Assembly (NCBI GenBank): GCA_017404665.1
Contig: JAFRBX010000028.1
Location: 1 to 36,634, forward strand
Direction: 5' to 3'
Source: Ruminococcus sp.
GTDB taxonomy: Bacteria > Bacillota > Clostridia > Oscillospirales > Acutalibacteraceae
DNA: 36,634 nucleotides
Of the stretch, positions 1-7,139 are shown piece after piece. The notes under the pieces were generated by a model. It was given only the letters and a program-made list of their open reading frames with translations. It was not told the origin of the DNA and ran no database searches. A program made the position numbers and the translations under genes. Within the stretch, counting starts at the first letter, position 1, and each line of letters begins with the position of its first letter.

Positions 1-894
1 AACGGTGTTGCCCTTGGTGATCGGGAACATCGCGTCGAGATCGAGGATGTCGCCTTCATCTTCGTCGTACTCGTCGGTCAGCGCCAGAATCGCGTTGGTG
101 TAGTACTGGGTACCGTTCAGGGAACCGATACCGCCGTTCTCGTATGCGGAGGTATTCAGTGTGGTGTAAACGGTGAACTCGTCGCCAACGTTGAATTCCT
201 TGGTCTCGGACGCACCGTCCAGACCGTAGATGGTAACGATAGCTTTGTCGCCAACTACAGGAGCGTCGGTCGGCTCTGCGGGAGCGTCAGTGGGTTCTGC
301 GGGAGCGTCGGTGGGCTCGTCCGGATGCGGGCACTGAACCTCGAGGGTGCTCTTGAAGTTGGGCGCCTCGTCGGTCAGCTGTTCGCCGCTGCCGTAATAG
401 AAATACTTCGGTCTGCCGTTGACAGCCTTGTACATCTCAGTGATCTTATTAGTGATGGTAGATGTGCCGCCCGCTACAACCTCAAAGGACATGGTGATCA
501 GAACGCTGCCGTCCTCGAAAAGGAAGCCCTCATCGATATCGACGTCATTATAATAGATAGCGTTCTCTTCATCTGTGCCAAACATGACGCTGTAGAAGCT
601 CGGGCAGTTTTTCCTGCCGAGCGAACCGGTCAAAGTGAGGTTGGATTGGTCGTAATATGTCACAGCGTCGACGCCGTGGACATAACCATCGGAAGCCGTT
701 GGGATCGAGGTAACATCCATGTACGCCGTATACGTGATCGTATCGCCGACATGCACGTTCTTCGTCTGACCATCGTAAACGATGGTCGCGCTCTCAACAG
801 CTGCCGCACTTGTCGTCACGATCAGGCCCGAAAAAACGGACAGCATCAGCGCAACAACAAGCAGCAAACTAATCAGTTTACTTGTCTTAAGCAT
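1..894 (-). CDS. Secreted modular surface protein, N-terminal part (runs off the window)
   Basis: The frame is open from an ATG at 894 to the window edge (298 residues, no stop seen). An AGGAGG ribosome binding site lies 8 bases before the ATG. Residues 1-32 form a signal peptide: a Lys pair, a hydrophobic core rich in Leu/Val, and an SAAA cleavage region. Residues about 36-187 form a first domain, then a 20-residue linker at 193-212 repeats PTDAPAE, then a second domain begins at about 216. Both domains start alike, with a short strand, 'VGD', an aromatic/Thr strand and later a 'YY' pair, so they look like tandem copies of one beta-sandwich. The VGD-x-hydrophobic pattern recalls cohesin or other extracellular carbohydrate-system modules, but I cannot assign a family. 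The protein is likely exported and displayed or secreted. It has its own promoter at 954-983. Confidence 0.85.
   Translation of the reverse strand, partial: MLKTSKLISLLLVVALMLSVFSGLIVTTSAAAVESATIVYDGQTKNVHVGDTITYTAYMDVTSIPTASDGYVHGVDAVTYYDQSNLTLTGSLGRKNCPSFYSVMFGTDEENAIYYNDVDIDEGFLFEDGSVLITMSFEVVAGGTSTITNKITEMYKAVNGRPKYFYYGSGEQLTDEAPNFKSTLEVQCPHPDEPTDAPAEPTDAPAEPTDAPVVGDKAIVTIYGLDGASETKEFNVGDEFTVYTTLNTSAYENGGIGSLNGTQYYTNAILALTDEYDEDEGDILDLDAMFPITKGNTV
259..318 (-). repeat. In-gene tandem repeat encoding PTDAPAE linker
   Basis: Two and a half units of 21 bases encode Pro-Thr-Asp-Ala-Pro-Ala-Glu repeats between the two domains of the surface protein. The length of such linkers can vary by slippage. 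Linkers rich in Pro/Thr are typical of extracellular modular enzymes and scaffold proteins. Confidence 0.75.
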
Positions 895-918
895 TCGTAT
901 TTCCTCCTAACAATTAGT

Positions 919-937
919 GCGAAAAGATACTTTTCGC
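919..937. other. Perfect 8-bp hairpin in the 5' UTR of the surface-protein gene
   Basis: GCGAAAAG and CTTTTCGC flank a 3-base loop. The hairpin lies between the predicted transcription start (near 947) and the ribosome binding site at 904-909, so it would form close to the 5' end of the mRNA. It could stabilise the transcript or modulate ribosome access; the role is inference. Confidence 0.55.
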
Positions 938-953
938 CAATACTAGCAATTAC

Positions 954-983
954 ATTATATTTCAAGCGTCGAGTTATTACCAA
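954..983 (-). promoter_or_regulatory. Predicted sigma-A promoter of the surface-protein gene
   Basis: On the minus strand a perfect -10 TATAAT (954-959) follows a -35-like TTGGTA (978-983) with an 18-bp spacer. The start codon at 894 is about 55 bases downstream. A-rich DNA and phased TGTAA boxes lie immediately upstream. Confidence 0.65.
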
Positions 984-992
984 CAACAATAC

Positions 993-1049
993 TGTAACCT
1001 TTTTGCTAATTTTGTAACTATTTTTTAATTATTTGTAATTATTTTGTAA
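993..1049 (-). promoter_or_regulatory. Helically phased TGTAA (minus strand TTACA) boxes upstream of the surface-protein promoter
   Basis: TGTAA occurs at 993-997, 1013-1017, 1034-1038 and 1045-1049, so the steps are 20, 21 and 11 bp, close to two, two and one helical turns. A/T tracts lie between the boxes. The box nearest the promoter ends about 10 bp upstream of the -35. It could be a curved UP-like activating region or a cooperative regulator site. The half-site resembles the palindrome at 1213-1229. Confidence 0.5.
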
Positions 1050-1164
1050 TATTTTTGCTCATATTCAACATTTTGTCGTTTTTGCTTAATAGTTTTGTTA
1101 TCCTGAAGGAATTTTATGTGGATATTCGCACGCGAAAGAGGCAGTCGTTTTCGCTTTATAATGC

Positions 1165-1206
1165 GGATATATAGTGTTGCGGAACATAGTTTAACGCTAT
1201 ATATCC
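1165..1206. other. Long imperfect hairpin in noncoding DNA
   Basis: A 14-bp stem (GGATATATAGTGTT against AACGCTATATATCC, one G-T pair) encloses a 14-base loop. It lies 7 bp from the palindrome at 1213-1229. No T-tract follows on either strand, so it is not an obvious terminator. Confidence 0.5.
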
Positions 1207-1212
1207 TGAAAA

Positions 1213-1229
1213 GGTTACAATTTGTAACC
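1213..1229. promoter_or_regulatory. Perfect operator-like palindrome GGTTACAA-T-TTGTAACC
   Basis: This is an 8-1-8 perfect inverted repeat. Its half-site TTGTAACC matches the boxes at 992-999 (CTGTAACC) and 1011-1018 (TTTGTAAC), linking it to the regulatory region of the surface-protein gene. The shape fits a dimeric transcription factor site; the factor is unknown. Confidence 0.5.
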
Positions 1230-1551
1230 ATCCTCTGCTGCCTGCTGAAAAACTGTATGAATTTACATAATAAACAGGTTTTTTCGCGGCAGACAGCTGT
1301 TGGGTATTCTCCGCAAGGGAACCTCCCCTGCGGGCATTATCGTTATGACGGCGGGGTGTTCCTGTTTCAATCGGTTGAGATTGCCGCGGGGCGCATTCCA
1401 GATTGTCGGAACTTTGTTCCGACACGGCAAAACCACAGCGAACCCTGACGGGTTCGCGAGGATTTTAACAAAGAGCGGGCGGAAATATGCCCGTCAAAAC
1501 CACGGTTCGGATTATTACTGTCAGGCTAATTATTGCGTCCTCGCAATGACT
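1230..1551. other. Noncoding stretch with four successive hairpins, no gene
   Basis: I see no plausible gene here. Four inverted repeats follow each other. The first, at about 1310-1333 (CCGCA...TGCGG), has one mismatch. The second, at 1404-1424, is a perfect 9-bp stem TGTCGGAAC/GTTCCGACA with a TTT loop. The third, at 1439-1456, is CGAACCC/GGGTTCG. The fourth, near 1476-1497, is GGGC/GCCC. They may be decayed repeat elements or a structured 3' region of the converging noncoding space. Confidence 0.4.
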
Positions 1552-1586
1552 ATTAGAAATAGAGAAAGGCTGCGCGGTGCAGCCTT
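1552..1586 (-). terminator. Intrinsic terminator of the E2-like gene
   Basis: On the minus strand an 8-bp stem AAGGCTGC/GCAGCCTT (1566-1586) with a 5-base loop is followed by a T-rich tail, TCTCTATTTCT. It begins 13 bases after the stop codon at 1600. Confidence 0.7.
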
Positions 1587-1599
1587 CAAATACTGTATC

Positions 1600-2442
1600 T
1601 CAAATCTCGCTGACGATCTTCTCGGGCGGGAGCTCAAGCACCTCGGGATGTTCCAGATACTTTTCGAACTTGCGGAACGCGAGCCCCAGGATGTTGCCGG
1701 AAACGATGCGGTCATCCGTGACGATGCCCAGCGGCAAACAGCGCTCAAAGGTGACCTCGCCCTTTTTGCGGACGGGAACCTCGCGCAGGTTGCCCATGGC
1801 AAGGCTGATGGACACGGTGCCGAAGTTGTAGATATGGTGATGGATGGAATTCGTCTTGATGCTGGCAAGGTCGGTCAGAATGATCGAGCAGTGGAAGGGA
1901 CTGACCTCAATAATCGACTTGGGGCACCAGTTGTGCTTATCCAGCCATTTGACAAAATTGACCGCAACGCGGAGCAGCCCGGGCACGGAGCAGAGGAAAT
2001 TCGCCAGCTTATCGGTGGAGTTGACCTCATCCTCCACGCGATTCTGCTTGATATAAGCGTCGATGATATCGTTGACCTGATCGAGTGTCGCGTCCGGCGG
2101 GAACTTCATCTTGCTGATGGTGGACGCGCCGTCGATCTTGCCGCCCTTGAGCACCACCATGCCGACCGAGATCTCGTTGCGGGCATAGATGCGCTTGTTG
2201 ACCACAAAGCGGTTGAGCTGGGGGTACTCGGCAAAGGCGTGCACCATCGCCGTGAGGATCAGCGCGAGATGGGAATAGCGCTTGCCCTCCTTGCGCTTGC
2301 GGTTCAGGTACTCCTTCATCGGCGCCTCGGGAAGGTCGATCGTGATCATATTCATCGCGTCGGTGCGATCCTTCATAACATGCGCGCCTACCAGATACTC
2401 TACGCCTATTTTTTTCAGCTTTTTTCCGTCGGGTCTGCCCAT
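1600..2442 (-). CDS. Stand-alone 2-oxoacid dehydrogenase E2-like acyltransferase homologue lacking catalytic His
   Basis: The 280-residue protein resembles the catalytic domain of E2 dihydrolipoamide acyltransferases and chloramphenicol acetyltransferase. It has an N-terminal segment with 'PLNRFV'-like strand context (residues 74-80), a 'GTVSISLAMGN' stretch (208-218) and a C-terminal motif region at 243-250. There is no lipoyl or peripheral-subunit-binding domain. The motif that is DHRxxDG in active E2 reads DDRIVSG here: catalytic His is Asp244 and the following Asp is Ser248, so ordinary acyl transfer is doubtful. The ATG at 2442 is chosen because an AGAGGTT ribosome binding site precedes it by 6 bases. 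The gene is transcribed alone, from the promoter at 2490-2518 to the terminator at 1552-1586. Its function is unknown; a structural or altered-substrate role is possible. Confidence 0.8.
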   Translation of the reverse strand: MGRPDGKKLKKIGVEYLVGAHVMKDRTDAMNMITIDLPEAPMKEYLNRKRKEGKRYSHLALILTAMVHAFAEYPQLNRFVVNKRIYARNEISVGMVVLKGGKIDGASTISKMKFPPDATLDQVNDIIDAYIKQNRVEDEVNSTDKLANFLCSVPGLLRVAVNFVKWLDKHNWCPKSIIEVSPFHCSIILTDLASIKTNSIHHHIYNFGTVSISLAMGNLREVPVRKKGEVTFERCLPLGIVTDDRIVSGNILGLAFRKFEKYLEHPEVLELPPEKIVSEI

Positions 2443-2489
2443 AGTAAAAACCTCTGTCACCAGTATTCAGCATATCGCCGTTTACAGCA

Positions 2490-2518
2490 ATTTTACACGA
2501 TAATCCGACAAAATACAA
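2490..2518 (-). promoter_or_regulatory. Predicted promoter of the E2-like gene
   Basis: -35 TTGTAT (2513-2518), 17-bp spacer and -10 TAAAAT (2490-2495) on the minus strand, about 48 bases upstream of the ATG at 2442. It falls in the 91-bp gap after the exchanger gene. Confidence 0.55.
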
Positions 2519-2533
2519 GTGCAAGAGCAAAAA

Positions 2534-3451
2534 TTATGCTCCCGTCACAAATAACAGCACGGTGTAGGCGAGATAGAGCAGCAGCGCGATGACGCCCTGC
2601 ATACGGAAAAACCGCCTTTTGACGAGCGCGGGGATCAGAAGTATGAGCGTTGCCAGCAGACAAAACGGCAGATCGATCCACAGAGTGCCGCGCCCGATCG
2701 GCAGCGTACCGCCCTGCGCCAGCGCGCAAAGCGGAAGGATCAGGAGCATGTCGATGGTGTTCGCGCCGAGGATGTTGCCCGCCGTGACAGCAGGCTGACG
2801 CTTGATAACGGCGCTGACGGCGGTGACCAGCTCGGGCAGAGAGGTGCCGACCGCGACCATGGTCAGGGATACGACGCGCTCGTCGATATGCAGGACGTCC
2901 CGCGCGAGCAGCGTGCCGTTATCCACCAGCAGGCGTGAGCCGAGGATGATCCCGCCCGCTCCTGCAATGAACCACAGAATATGCGTGACGGCTGTTCTCC
3001 TGTCGGCGGGAGGAGCGGCTTCGCCGACGGTCCTTTGTGCTTTCGCGGAGCACAGGCTGTCATATATATATAGGATAAACAACAGAAAGAGCCCAAGACT
3101 GCCGAAGGGCGTCAGCACACCTGACAGACCGGAAAGCCAGAGCAGGAGAATGGCGCCGACCAGTAAAAGCGTCTTAGGCAGGAAGCGGGAACGATCGACG
3201 GATACGGGCAGAAAAATGACAGAAAGCGCTAAGATCAGCGCCGTGTTCGCGATCACGGAGCCGACGGCGTTGCCCGCCGCCATATCCGCCTGCCCCTTGA
3301 GCGCCGCCGTGACCGACACAATGATCTCGGGCAGGGTCGTCGCCGCCGATACGACCGTCGCACCGATCACAAAGGGCGGGACGCCGGATGCGGACGCCAT
3401 CCACACCGCCGCGTCCACAAAGCGGTCGCCCCCGCGGACGATCAGGAGCAA
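2534..3451 (-). CDS. Na+/Ca2+ exchanger-family (CaCA, YrbG-type) membrane protein; start uncertain
   Basis: The protein has two homologous hydrophobic halves, each with the alpha-repeat signature: 'VVSAATTLPEIIVSV' in the first half and 'VAVGTSLPELVTAV' in the second, joined by a polar loop. This is the inverted-repeat architecture of cation/Ca2+ exchangers, about 305 residues from the TTG at 3451. The family normally has about ten more residues before 'LLLIV', and the frame stays open back to a TGA at 3509-3511. That stretch has no in-frame ATG/GTG/TTG, only CTG at 3478. An ATG at 3504 is in another frame and would join the expected hydrophobic N-terminus if one base were added near 3480. 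So the start was either displaced when the repeat element at 3511 inserted, or a frameshift or assembly error is present. The function is probably proton- or sodium-coupled Ca2+ export. Confidence 0.75.
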   Translation of the reverse strand: MLLIVRGGDRFVDAAVWMASASGVPPFVIGATVVSAATTLPEIIVSVTAALKGQADMAAGNAVGSVIANTALILALSVIFLPVSVDRSRFLPKTLLLVGAILLLWLSGLSGVLTPFGSLGLFLLFILYIYDSLCSAKAQRTVGEAAPPADRRTAVTHILWFIAGAGGIILGSRLLVDNGTLLARDVLHIDERVVSLTMVAVGTSLPELVTAVSAVIKRQPAVTAGNILGANTIDMLLILPLCALAQGGTLPIGRGTLWIDLPFCLLATLILLIPALVKRRFFRMQGVIALLLYLAYTVLLFVTGA

Positions 3452-3510
3452 GCCGAGGGCAAAGAGGAGGAAGATCAGAAAGGTTGAAATAGTATCACCA
3501 GCATCAATTC

Positions 3511-3640
3511 AGATAAAAGATAATAGTGGATGGCGGGACACCCGCACCCGATTTATAGTTATTATCTCACATATTACAAATCCGAAACGCTTTTGCGTTT
3601 CCCTTCACGGTTCTCTGTTCTCTATTCTCTGTTATCTGTT
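3511..3640 (-). repeat. Heptamer-armed palindromic element, copy 1
   Basis: 130 bp. Arms are 7-bp units (AGATAAA, AGATAAT on one side; TTCTCTG, TTCTCTA, TTCTCTG, TTATCTG on the other). Internal hairpins are AAACGC-tttt-GCGTTT and GCGGG-aca-CCCGC followed by ACCCGA. Its long spacer (TTATCTCACATA) is shared with copy 2. It lies between the terminator at 3641-3675 and the exchanger gene, and its first base completes the TGA that closes the exchanger frame upstream. Confidence 0.85.
3552..3579 (-). promoter_or_regulatory. Promoter-like sequence inside repeat copy 1
   Basis: On the minus strand TTGTAA (3574-3579), a 16-bp spacer and TATAAA (3552-3557) point toward the exchanger gene. A strong terminator lies just upstream of the element, so the exchanger needs a start site in this short interval. 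This is the only candidate I see. Confidence 0.35.
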
Positions 3641-3675
3641 AAAAAAGTCTCTGACATATTTCTATGCCAAAGACT
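3641..3675 (-). terminator. Strong intrinsic terminator after queH
   Basis: The minus-strand stem has 13 bp (3646-3658 with 3663-3675, two G-U pairs) and a GAAA tetraloop, followed by six T residues (3641-3646). It starts 18 bases after the QueH stop codon. Confidence 0.85.
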
Positions 3676-3693
3676 CAAAATACATGATTTCGA

Positions 3694-4332
3694 TCACTCT
3701 TTATCGGACGCTCCCTGTATCGCGCCGCGCCGGGAATAAACACAGCCGCAATAATTTTGCCGATATAGGTCATACTGACGGCTCAGCTCGATCGAGCGCT
3801 TATAGCCCTCCTTTTTCTTAAAATCGGAGCAAAGGTAATTGACGCCTGTGTCCGCGGCGATCCTCTCCCCGATGGTATTGATCACCTCGGCGTTTTTCAG
3901 CGGGCTGATCGTCAGGGTGGTGGCAAAATAATCATAGCCGCCCGACTTGCACAGCGCGGCGGTATAGGAAAGCCGCTGATAAAAGCAGATTGAGCATCGC
4001 GCGCCGCCCTCGGGGTCATTCTCTCTTCCCTTGACCGCTTCAAAAAAATCATCGGGACGGCATTCAACCTCGACGAATCGGATGTATTCGTTCAGCCCCG
4101 CTTCCTCCACATAGCGTTTGAGCTCGCTGAAACGATAGCGGTACTCGCTCTCTTCGGTGATATTGGGGTTGTAGTAAGCGATCGTAATGTCAAAATGACG
4201 GTAGAGATACTCCAGCACATAGCTCGCGCATACGGCGCAGCAGACATGCAGCAGCAGCGAGGGGCGCTTGCCCTCGGCGGCATTGCGCTCGATCAGCGCG
4301 TCCATTTCCTTTTGGTAGTTGCGTTTGTTCAT
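3694..4332 (-). CDS. queH: Epoxyqueuosine reductase QueH
   Basis: The 212-residue protein matches the QueH (former DUF208) family, which reduces epoxyqueuosine to queuosine in tRNA anticodons. It has 'LLHVCCAVC' (Cys31, Cys32, Cys35), 'CSIC' (Cys113, Cys116) and 'YCGC' (Cys195, Cys197). In characterised QueH these cysteine clusters bind an Fe-S cluster and a second metal. The length is typical. The start overlaps the HAD gene stop by four bases (ATGA), indicating translational coupling. It is the last gene before the terminator at 3641-3675. No other queuosine gene is in the window. Confidence 0.9.
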   Translation of the reverse strand: MNKRNYQKEMDALIERNAAEGKRPSLLLHVCCAVCASYVLEYLYRHFDITIAYYNPNITEESEYRYRFSELKRYVEEAGLNEYIRFVEVECRPDDFFEAVKGRENDPEGGARCSICFYQRLSYTAALCKSGGYDYFATTLTISPLKNAEVINTIGERIAADTGVNYLCSDFKKKEGYKRSIELSRQYDLYRQNYCGCVYSRRGAIQGASDKE

Positions 4333-4985
4333 TGATGCCTCTTAATCCAATTATATAATTCTTCTGCGGAATATACAATAACGTCCGCTCCCGCGTTTTG
4401 CAGCTCTTCTGTGCCGCGGAAGCCCCAGCTCACGCCGCAGACCTTAACGCCCGCGTTATGGGCAAAGATCACATCCACGTCGCTGTCGCCGACATACAGC
4501 GTCTCGCTTTTTTTCACTCCGGACAGGGTGATCAGCTTATTGAGCGCCTCCGGGGAAGGCTTACGGGGAAAGTTATCCTGCTGTCCGTGCGCGTAAAAGA
4601 AATGATGGGACGGATAGAGCTTTGCGAGGATCTCGGGGACAAAAGTGTCAGGCTTATTGGATATAACGGCGGTTTTTATTCCGCTGTTACTGAGCTTTTG
4701 CAGGAGCTCGGAGAGACCGCCATAGGCTGCGGTATAATCCCTGCAGTGATCGGCGTAATAGCGCTGAAAGTCCGCTTTCGCCTGCGCCGCGCCCTCGGGG
4801 GAATAGGCGTCAGCCATGGTGACCCTGATCAGGTTATCTACACCGTTGCCGACAAAGCGGCGGTAGTCGTCCACGGGATAGGTCGGTAAGCTCTGCCGGG
4901 ACAGCGCGTCATTCACGGCGTTCGCGAGGTCGGCGAGCGTATCGGCAAGCGTGCCGTCAAGATCAAAAGCGACCAGCTTGATCAT
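4329..4985 (-). CDS. HAD-superfamily phosphatase, phosphoglycolate phosphatase-like
   Basis: The 218-residue protein has all HAD motifs. Motif I is 'DLDGTLADT' with nucleophile Asp8 and Asp10, followed by a helical cap, motif II 'ISNKPD', motif III Lys in 'RKPSPEAL' and motif IV 'VGDSDVDV'. The cap and length fit the Gph/PGPase subfamily, which removes phosphate from small phosphorylated metabolites. The exact substrate cannot be read from sequence. Both ends overlap neighbours by four bases (lipoprotein stop and QueH start), so it is cotranscribed and coupled with them. Confidence 0.85.
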   Translation of the reverse strand: MIKLVAFDLDGTLADTLADLANAVNDALSRQSLPTYPVDDYRRFVGNGVDNLIRVTMADAYSPEGAAQAKADFQRYYADHCRDYTAAYGGLSELLQKLSNSGIKTAVISNKPDTFVPEILAKLYPSHHFFYAHGQQDNFPRKPSPEALNKLITLSGVKKSETLYVGDSDVDVIFAHNAGVKVCGVSWGFRGTEELQNAGADVIVYSAEELYNWIKRHQ

Positions 4986-7123
4986 GCTTCTTCTCCCCCG
5001 CTTTCTTCGGATGCGGGAGCTTCGGGAGTATCAGATGCCTCAGCGGGATCGGCAGGCTCTGCGGGTTCGGATGGCTCAGACGCAATCGTTTCCGAAATAT
5101 CCTCTGCCGCAATTTCATCCGAAACAGGCGCACTTTCCCCGTAGACCCTGCGGCTCATTTCCTCAAGTTCACGGGCGCGGATATCCTGCTTCTGTTCCTC
5201 GATGCTTTGATCACGCATGCGCTGCTCGACATCCCTGTCGATCTCTTCGACATACTTTTTGTTGCGGACAAGCGCGTTCAGCTCAAAAATGCTGAAGGTT
5301 GTCGTCTGCGCCAAAAGCGTTTTCTTCTTCGGCGCCGCTTCTTCCTCGGGCTCTTCTTCCGGCTCGGCGGGTTCTTCATCTGTTTCGTAAACCGCGTCAG
5401 GATTGTTCACCGGATCGACAGCACGGCGCTTCTTGGGCTTGATCAGCTTGATCGCGATAAAGGCAGTCAGCGCCAGCAGCACCGCGCCGCTCGCCAGATA
5501 GATCACAATACTCGATATCACGGGGATGTTGCCGTGATATTGGATCACAGCGCAGCCCTTTTCCACGTTCATGGAGCCGCGGCTGTGGTCGGTGTAGGCA
5601 GTTTCGCTGCCGTCCACCGATACGGAGACGATATTTTCGCCGCCCTCGGAGCTGACGGTATAGGTCATCGGCGCCGAAGCGTTGTCGGCGTTGAGCATAT
5701 AGCCGAGGTTGACGTAGTCGGTCAGCGTGGTTTTGATGCTAAGATCAAATGCGCCCTTGCGGGTCTCATACGCCATGAAGTTGCCGCTGCCGAATACCTT
5801 GACCAGCTGCGAGGTGATTTCCTCTGTCGAGCCCTCAAAGACCACGTGACAGACAAGGCTTTCGTCAGTCTCACTCGTTTCGCTCTCAACGTCCTTTGAC
5901 GCAAAATAGCTCTGTGCGTAGGTGAGGGCATCGCTGTCGCTCTTTTCATACAGAAAATCGGTCGATCGGCGGAAGCGCTGATCACCGAGGCTTTCCAGCG
6001 CAAAGTTGACGCCCGTGATGCTGTACTGGATACCGTCGGGGATGCGCAGCCGTGCGGAACCGTTCTGCAGCTCGACGGTGTAGAGGTCGTCCTTCCATTC
6101 GCCCGCGCTCACCCAGCGGCCGTCCTCAAAGACGGAGCCTTCACCGTAGGTGGTATTCAGCGGCAGCGAATAGGTATAGTTCAGCACGGGGAAGCCGTTG
6201 TCCTCGCCGAGGAAGGAGAAGGTATCGAGGTTTTCTTCAAAGGTCAGACCCTCGGACAGGGGGGTGGATGCGTTATTGACGTCGCCGTAGGAGATCGCGA
6301 TGCTGTCGGTATCCAGCAGCTCTGCAGTCACATCGGTCATCTTCTCCAGATCCAGCTCCTCGTAGATCGCGGTATAAACCATATTGGAGCCCTCCTGCGA
6401 CCAGCCCGCGTAACGCGCGTCGGGGAGGGTGTTGGTCATAAAATACTGTTCGATCGCGTCCTGATCGGCAGAATAGGTCTCGTTGGGGATCGTAAAGGCG
6501 ATCGTGCGGCTATAGCCGCCCTCTTTGTCGTTGGTCGTCTTGACGGAAATCGACCGGATCGCGCTGCCGGTACAGTCGTTGATGCTGACTGCGGAGCCGG
6601 TCTCGTAGGTATCGGAGCCGATGCGGACGGTGTTGGCGTCATACACAAAGCGCATATCCTTGAGCGCATCCGAAGCGGCAGTTTCGCTGATCATCCACGC
6701 AATCAGCTCGCTGACGTCAAAATCCTCGTCCATGCGGGTGCCGTGGGTCAGATAAGTGTTTTTGCGGGAAAGGAATACGGTCGTATCTCTGCCGATCAGT
6801 TCGCCGACGATGGCTTCATATTGCTTTTTATTGCGGAAGCTGAGCTTCAGCTCGAAATAGTAGCCGTCCTCCTCGACGCCGACATATCGGAAATCGGCGC
6901 CGTCGACCTCGGCGGCAGGCGAATCGGCGACAAGCGTATCCTTTACAGCGTCGATATCAGCTGACAGGGGATAAACCGCCGTCACGATGCGGGCTCCGGA
7001 AAAATCCTCGCCGATCGTCATCTGAGAGCGGACGGAGACCGTCGGGCTGTCGCAGCCGGTCAGCAGTACGCCGAGTCCCGCGATGATAGTCAATATCAAA
7101 ATCATCGAAAATAGTTTTTTCAT
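4982..7123 (-). CDS. Large lipoprotein with a C-terminal membrane segment and acidic cytoplasmic tail
   Basis: The 713-residue protein starts with a lipoprotein signal peptide ending in the lipobox LTGC (Cys24). Residues about 25-530 form an extracellular region of beta-rich segments. Two segments, near 60-140 and 400-470, look like one fold used twice; this weakly resembles LppM-type lipoproteins. A 30-residue hydrophobic segment (about 532-561) is followed by a basic KPKKRR stop-transfer, then a 150-residue tail. The tail contains Glu/Pro-rich stretches, a likely coiled coil (about 610-660) and a terminal Ser/Glu/Pro/Ala-rich run. The protein would be anchored by both lipid and membrane helix, with the tail inside the cell. 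The ATG has AGAGGT five bases upstream. I do not recognise a functional family. Confidence 0.8.
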   Translation of the reverse strand: MKKLFSMILILTIIAGLGVLLTGCDSPTVSVRSQMTIGEDFSGARIVTAVYPLSADIDAVKDTLVADSPAAEVDGADFRYVGVEEDGYYFELKLSFRNKKQYEAIVGELIGRDTTVFLSRKNTYLTHGTRMDEDFDVSELIAWMISETAASDALKDMRFVYDANTVRIGSDTYETGSAVSINDCTGSAIRSISVKTTNDKEGGYSRTIAFTIPNETYSADQDAIEQYFMTNTLPDARYAGWSQEGSNMVYTAIYEELDLEKMTDVTAELLDTDSIAISYGDVNNASTPLSEGLTFEENLDTFSFLGEDNGFPVLNYTYSLPLNTTYGEGSVFEDGRWVSAGEWKDDLYTVELQNGSARLRIPDGIQYSITGVNFALESLGDQRFRRSTDFLYEKSDSDALTYAQSYFASKDVESETSETDESLVCHVVFEGSTEEITSQLVKVFGSGNFMAYETRKGAFDLSIKTTLTDYVNLGYMLNADNASAPMTYTVSSEGGENIVSVSVDGSETAYTDHSRGSMNVEKGCAVIQYHGNIPVISSIVIYLASGAVLLALTAFIAIKLIKPKKRRAVDPVNNPDAVYETDEEPAEPEEEPEEEAAPKKKTLLAQTTTFSIFELNALVRNKKYVEEIDRDVEQRMRDQSIEEQKQDIRARELEEMSRRVYGESAPVSDEIAAEDISETIASEPSEPAEPADPAEASDTPEAPASEESGGEEA

Positions 7124-7139
7124 GATTAACCTCTTTTTT

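Noticed and set aside
2027-2530. Overlapping minus-strand frames opposite or within real genes
   Set aside because: They lie in other frames of the E2-like gene, and their Arg/Gln/Ala-rich translations have no family resemblance.
3721-3733. Target-site duplications flanking the heptamer elements
   Set aside because: I compared flanks of the seven copies by eye and saw no consistent short direct repeat. The degenerate arms make the exact ends uncertain.
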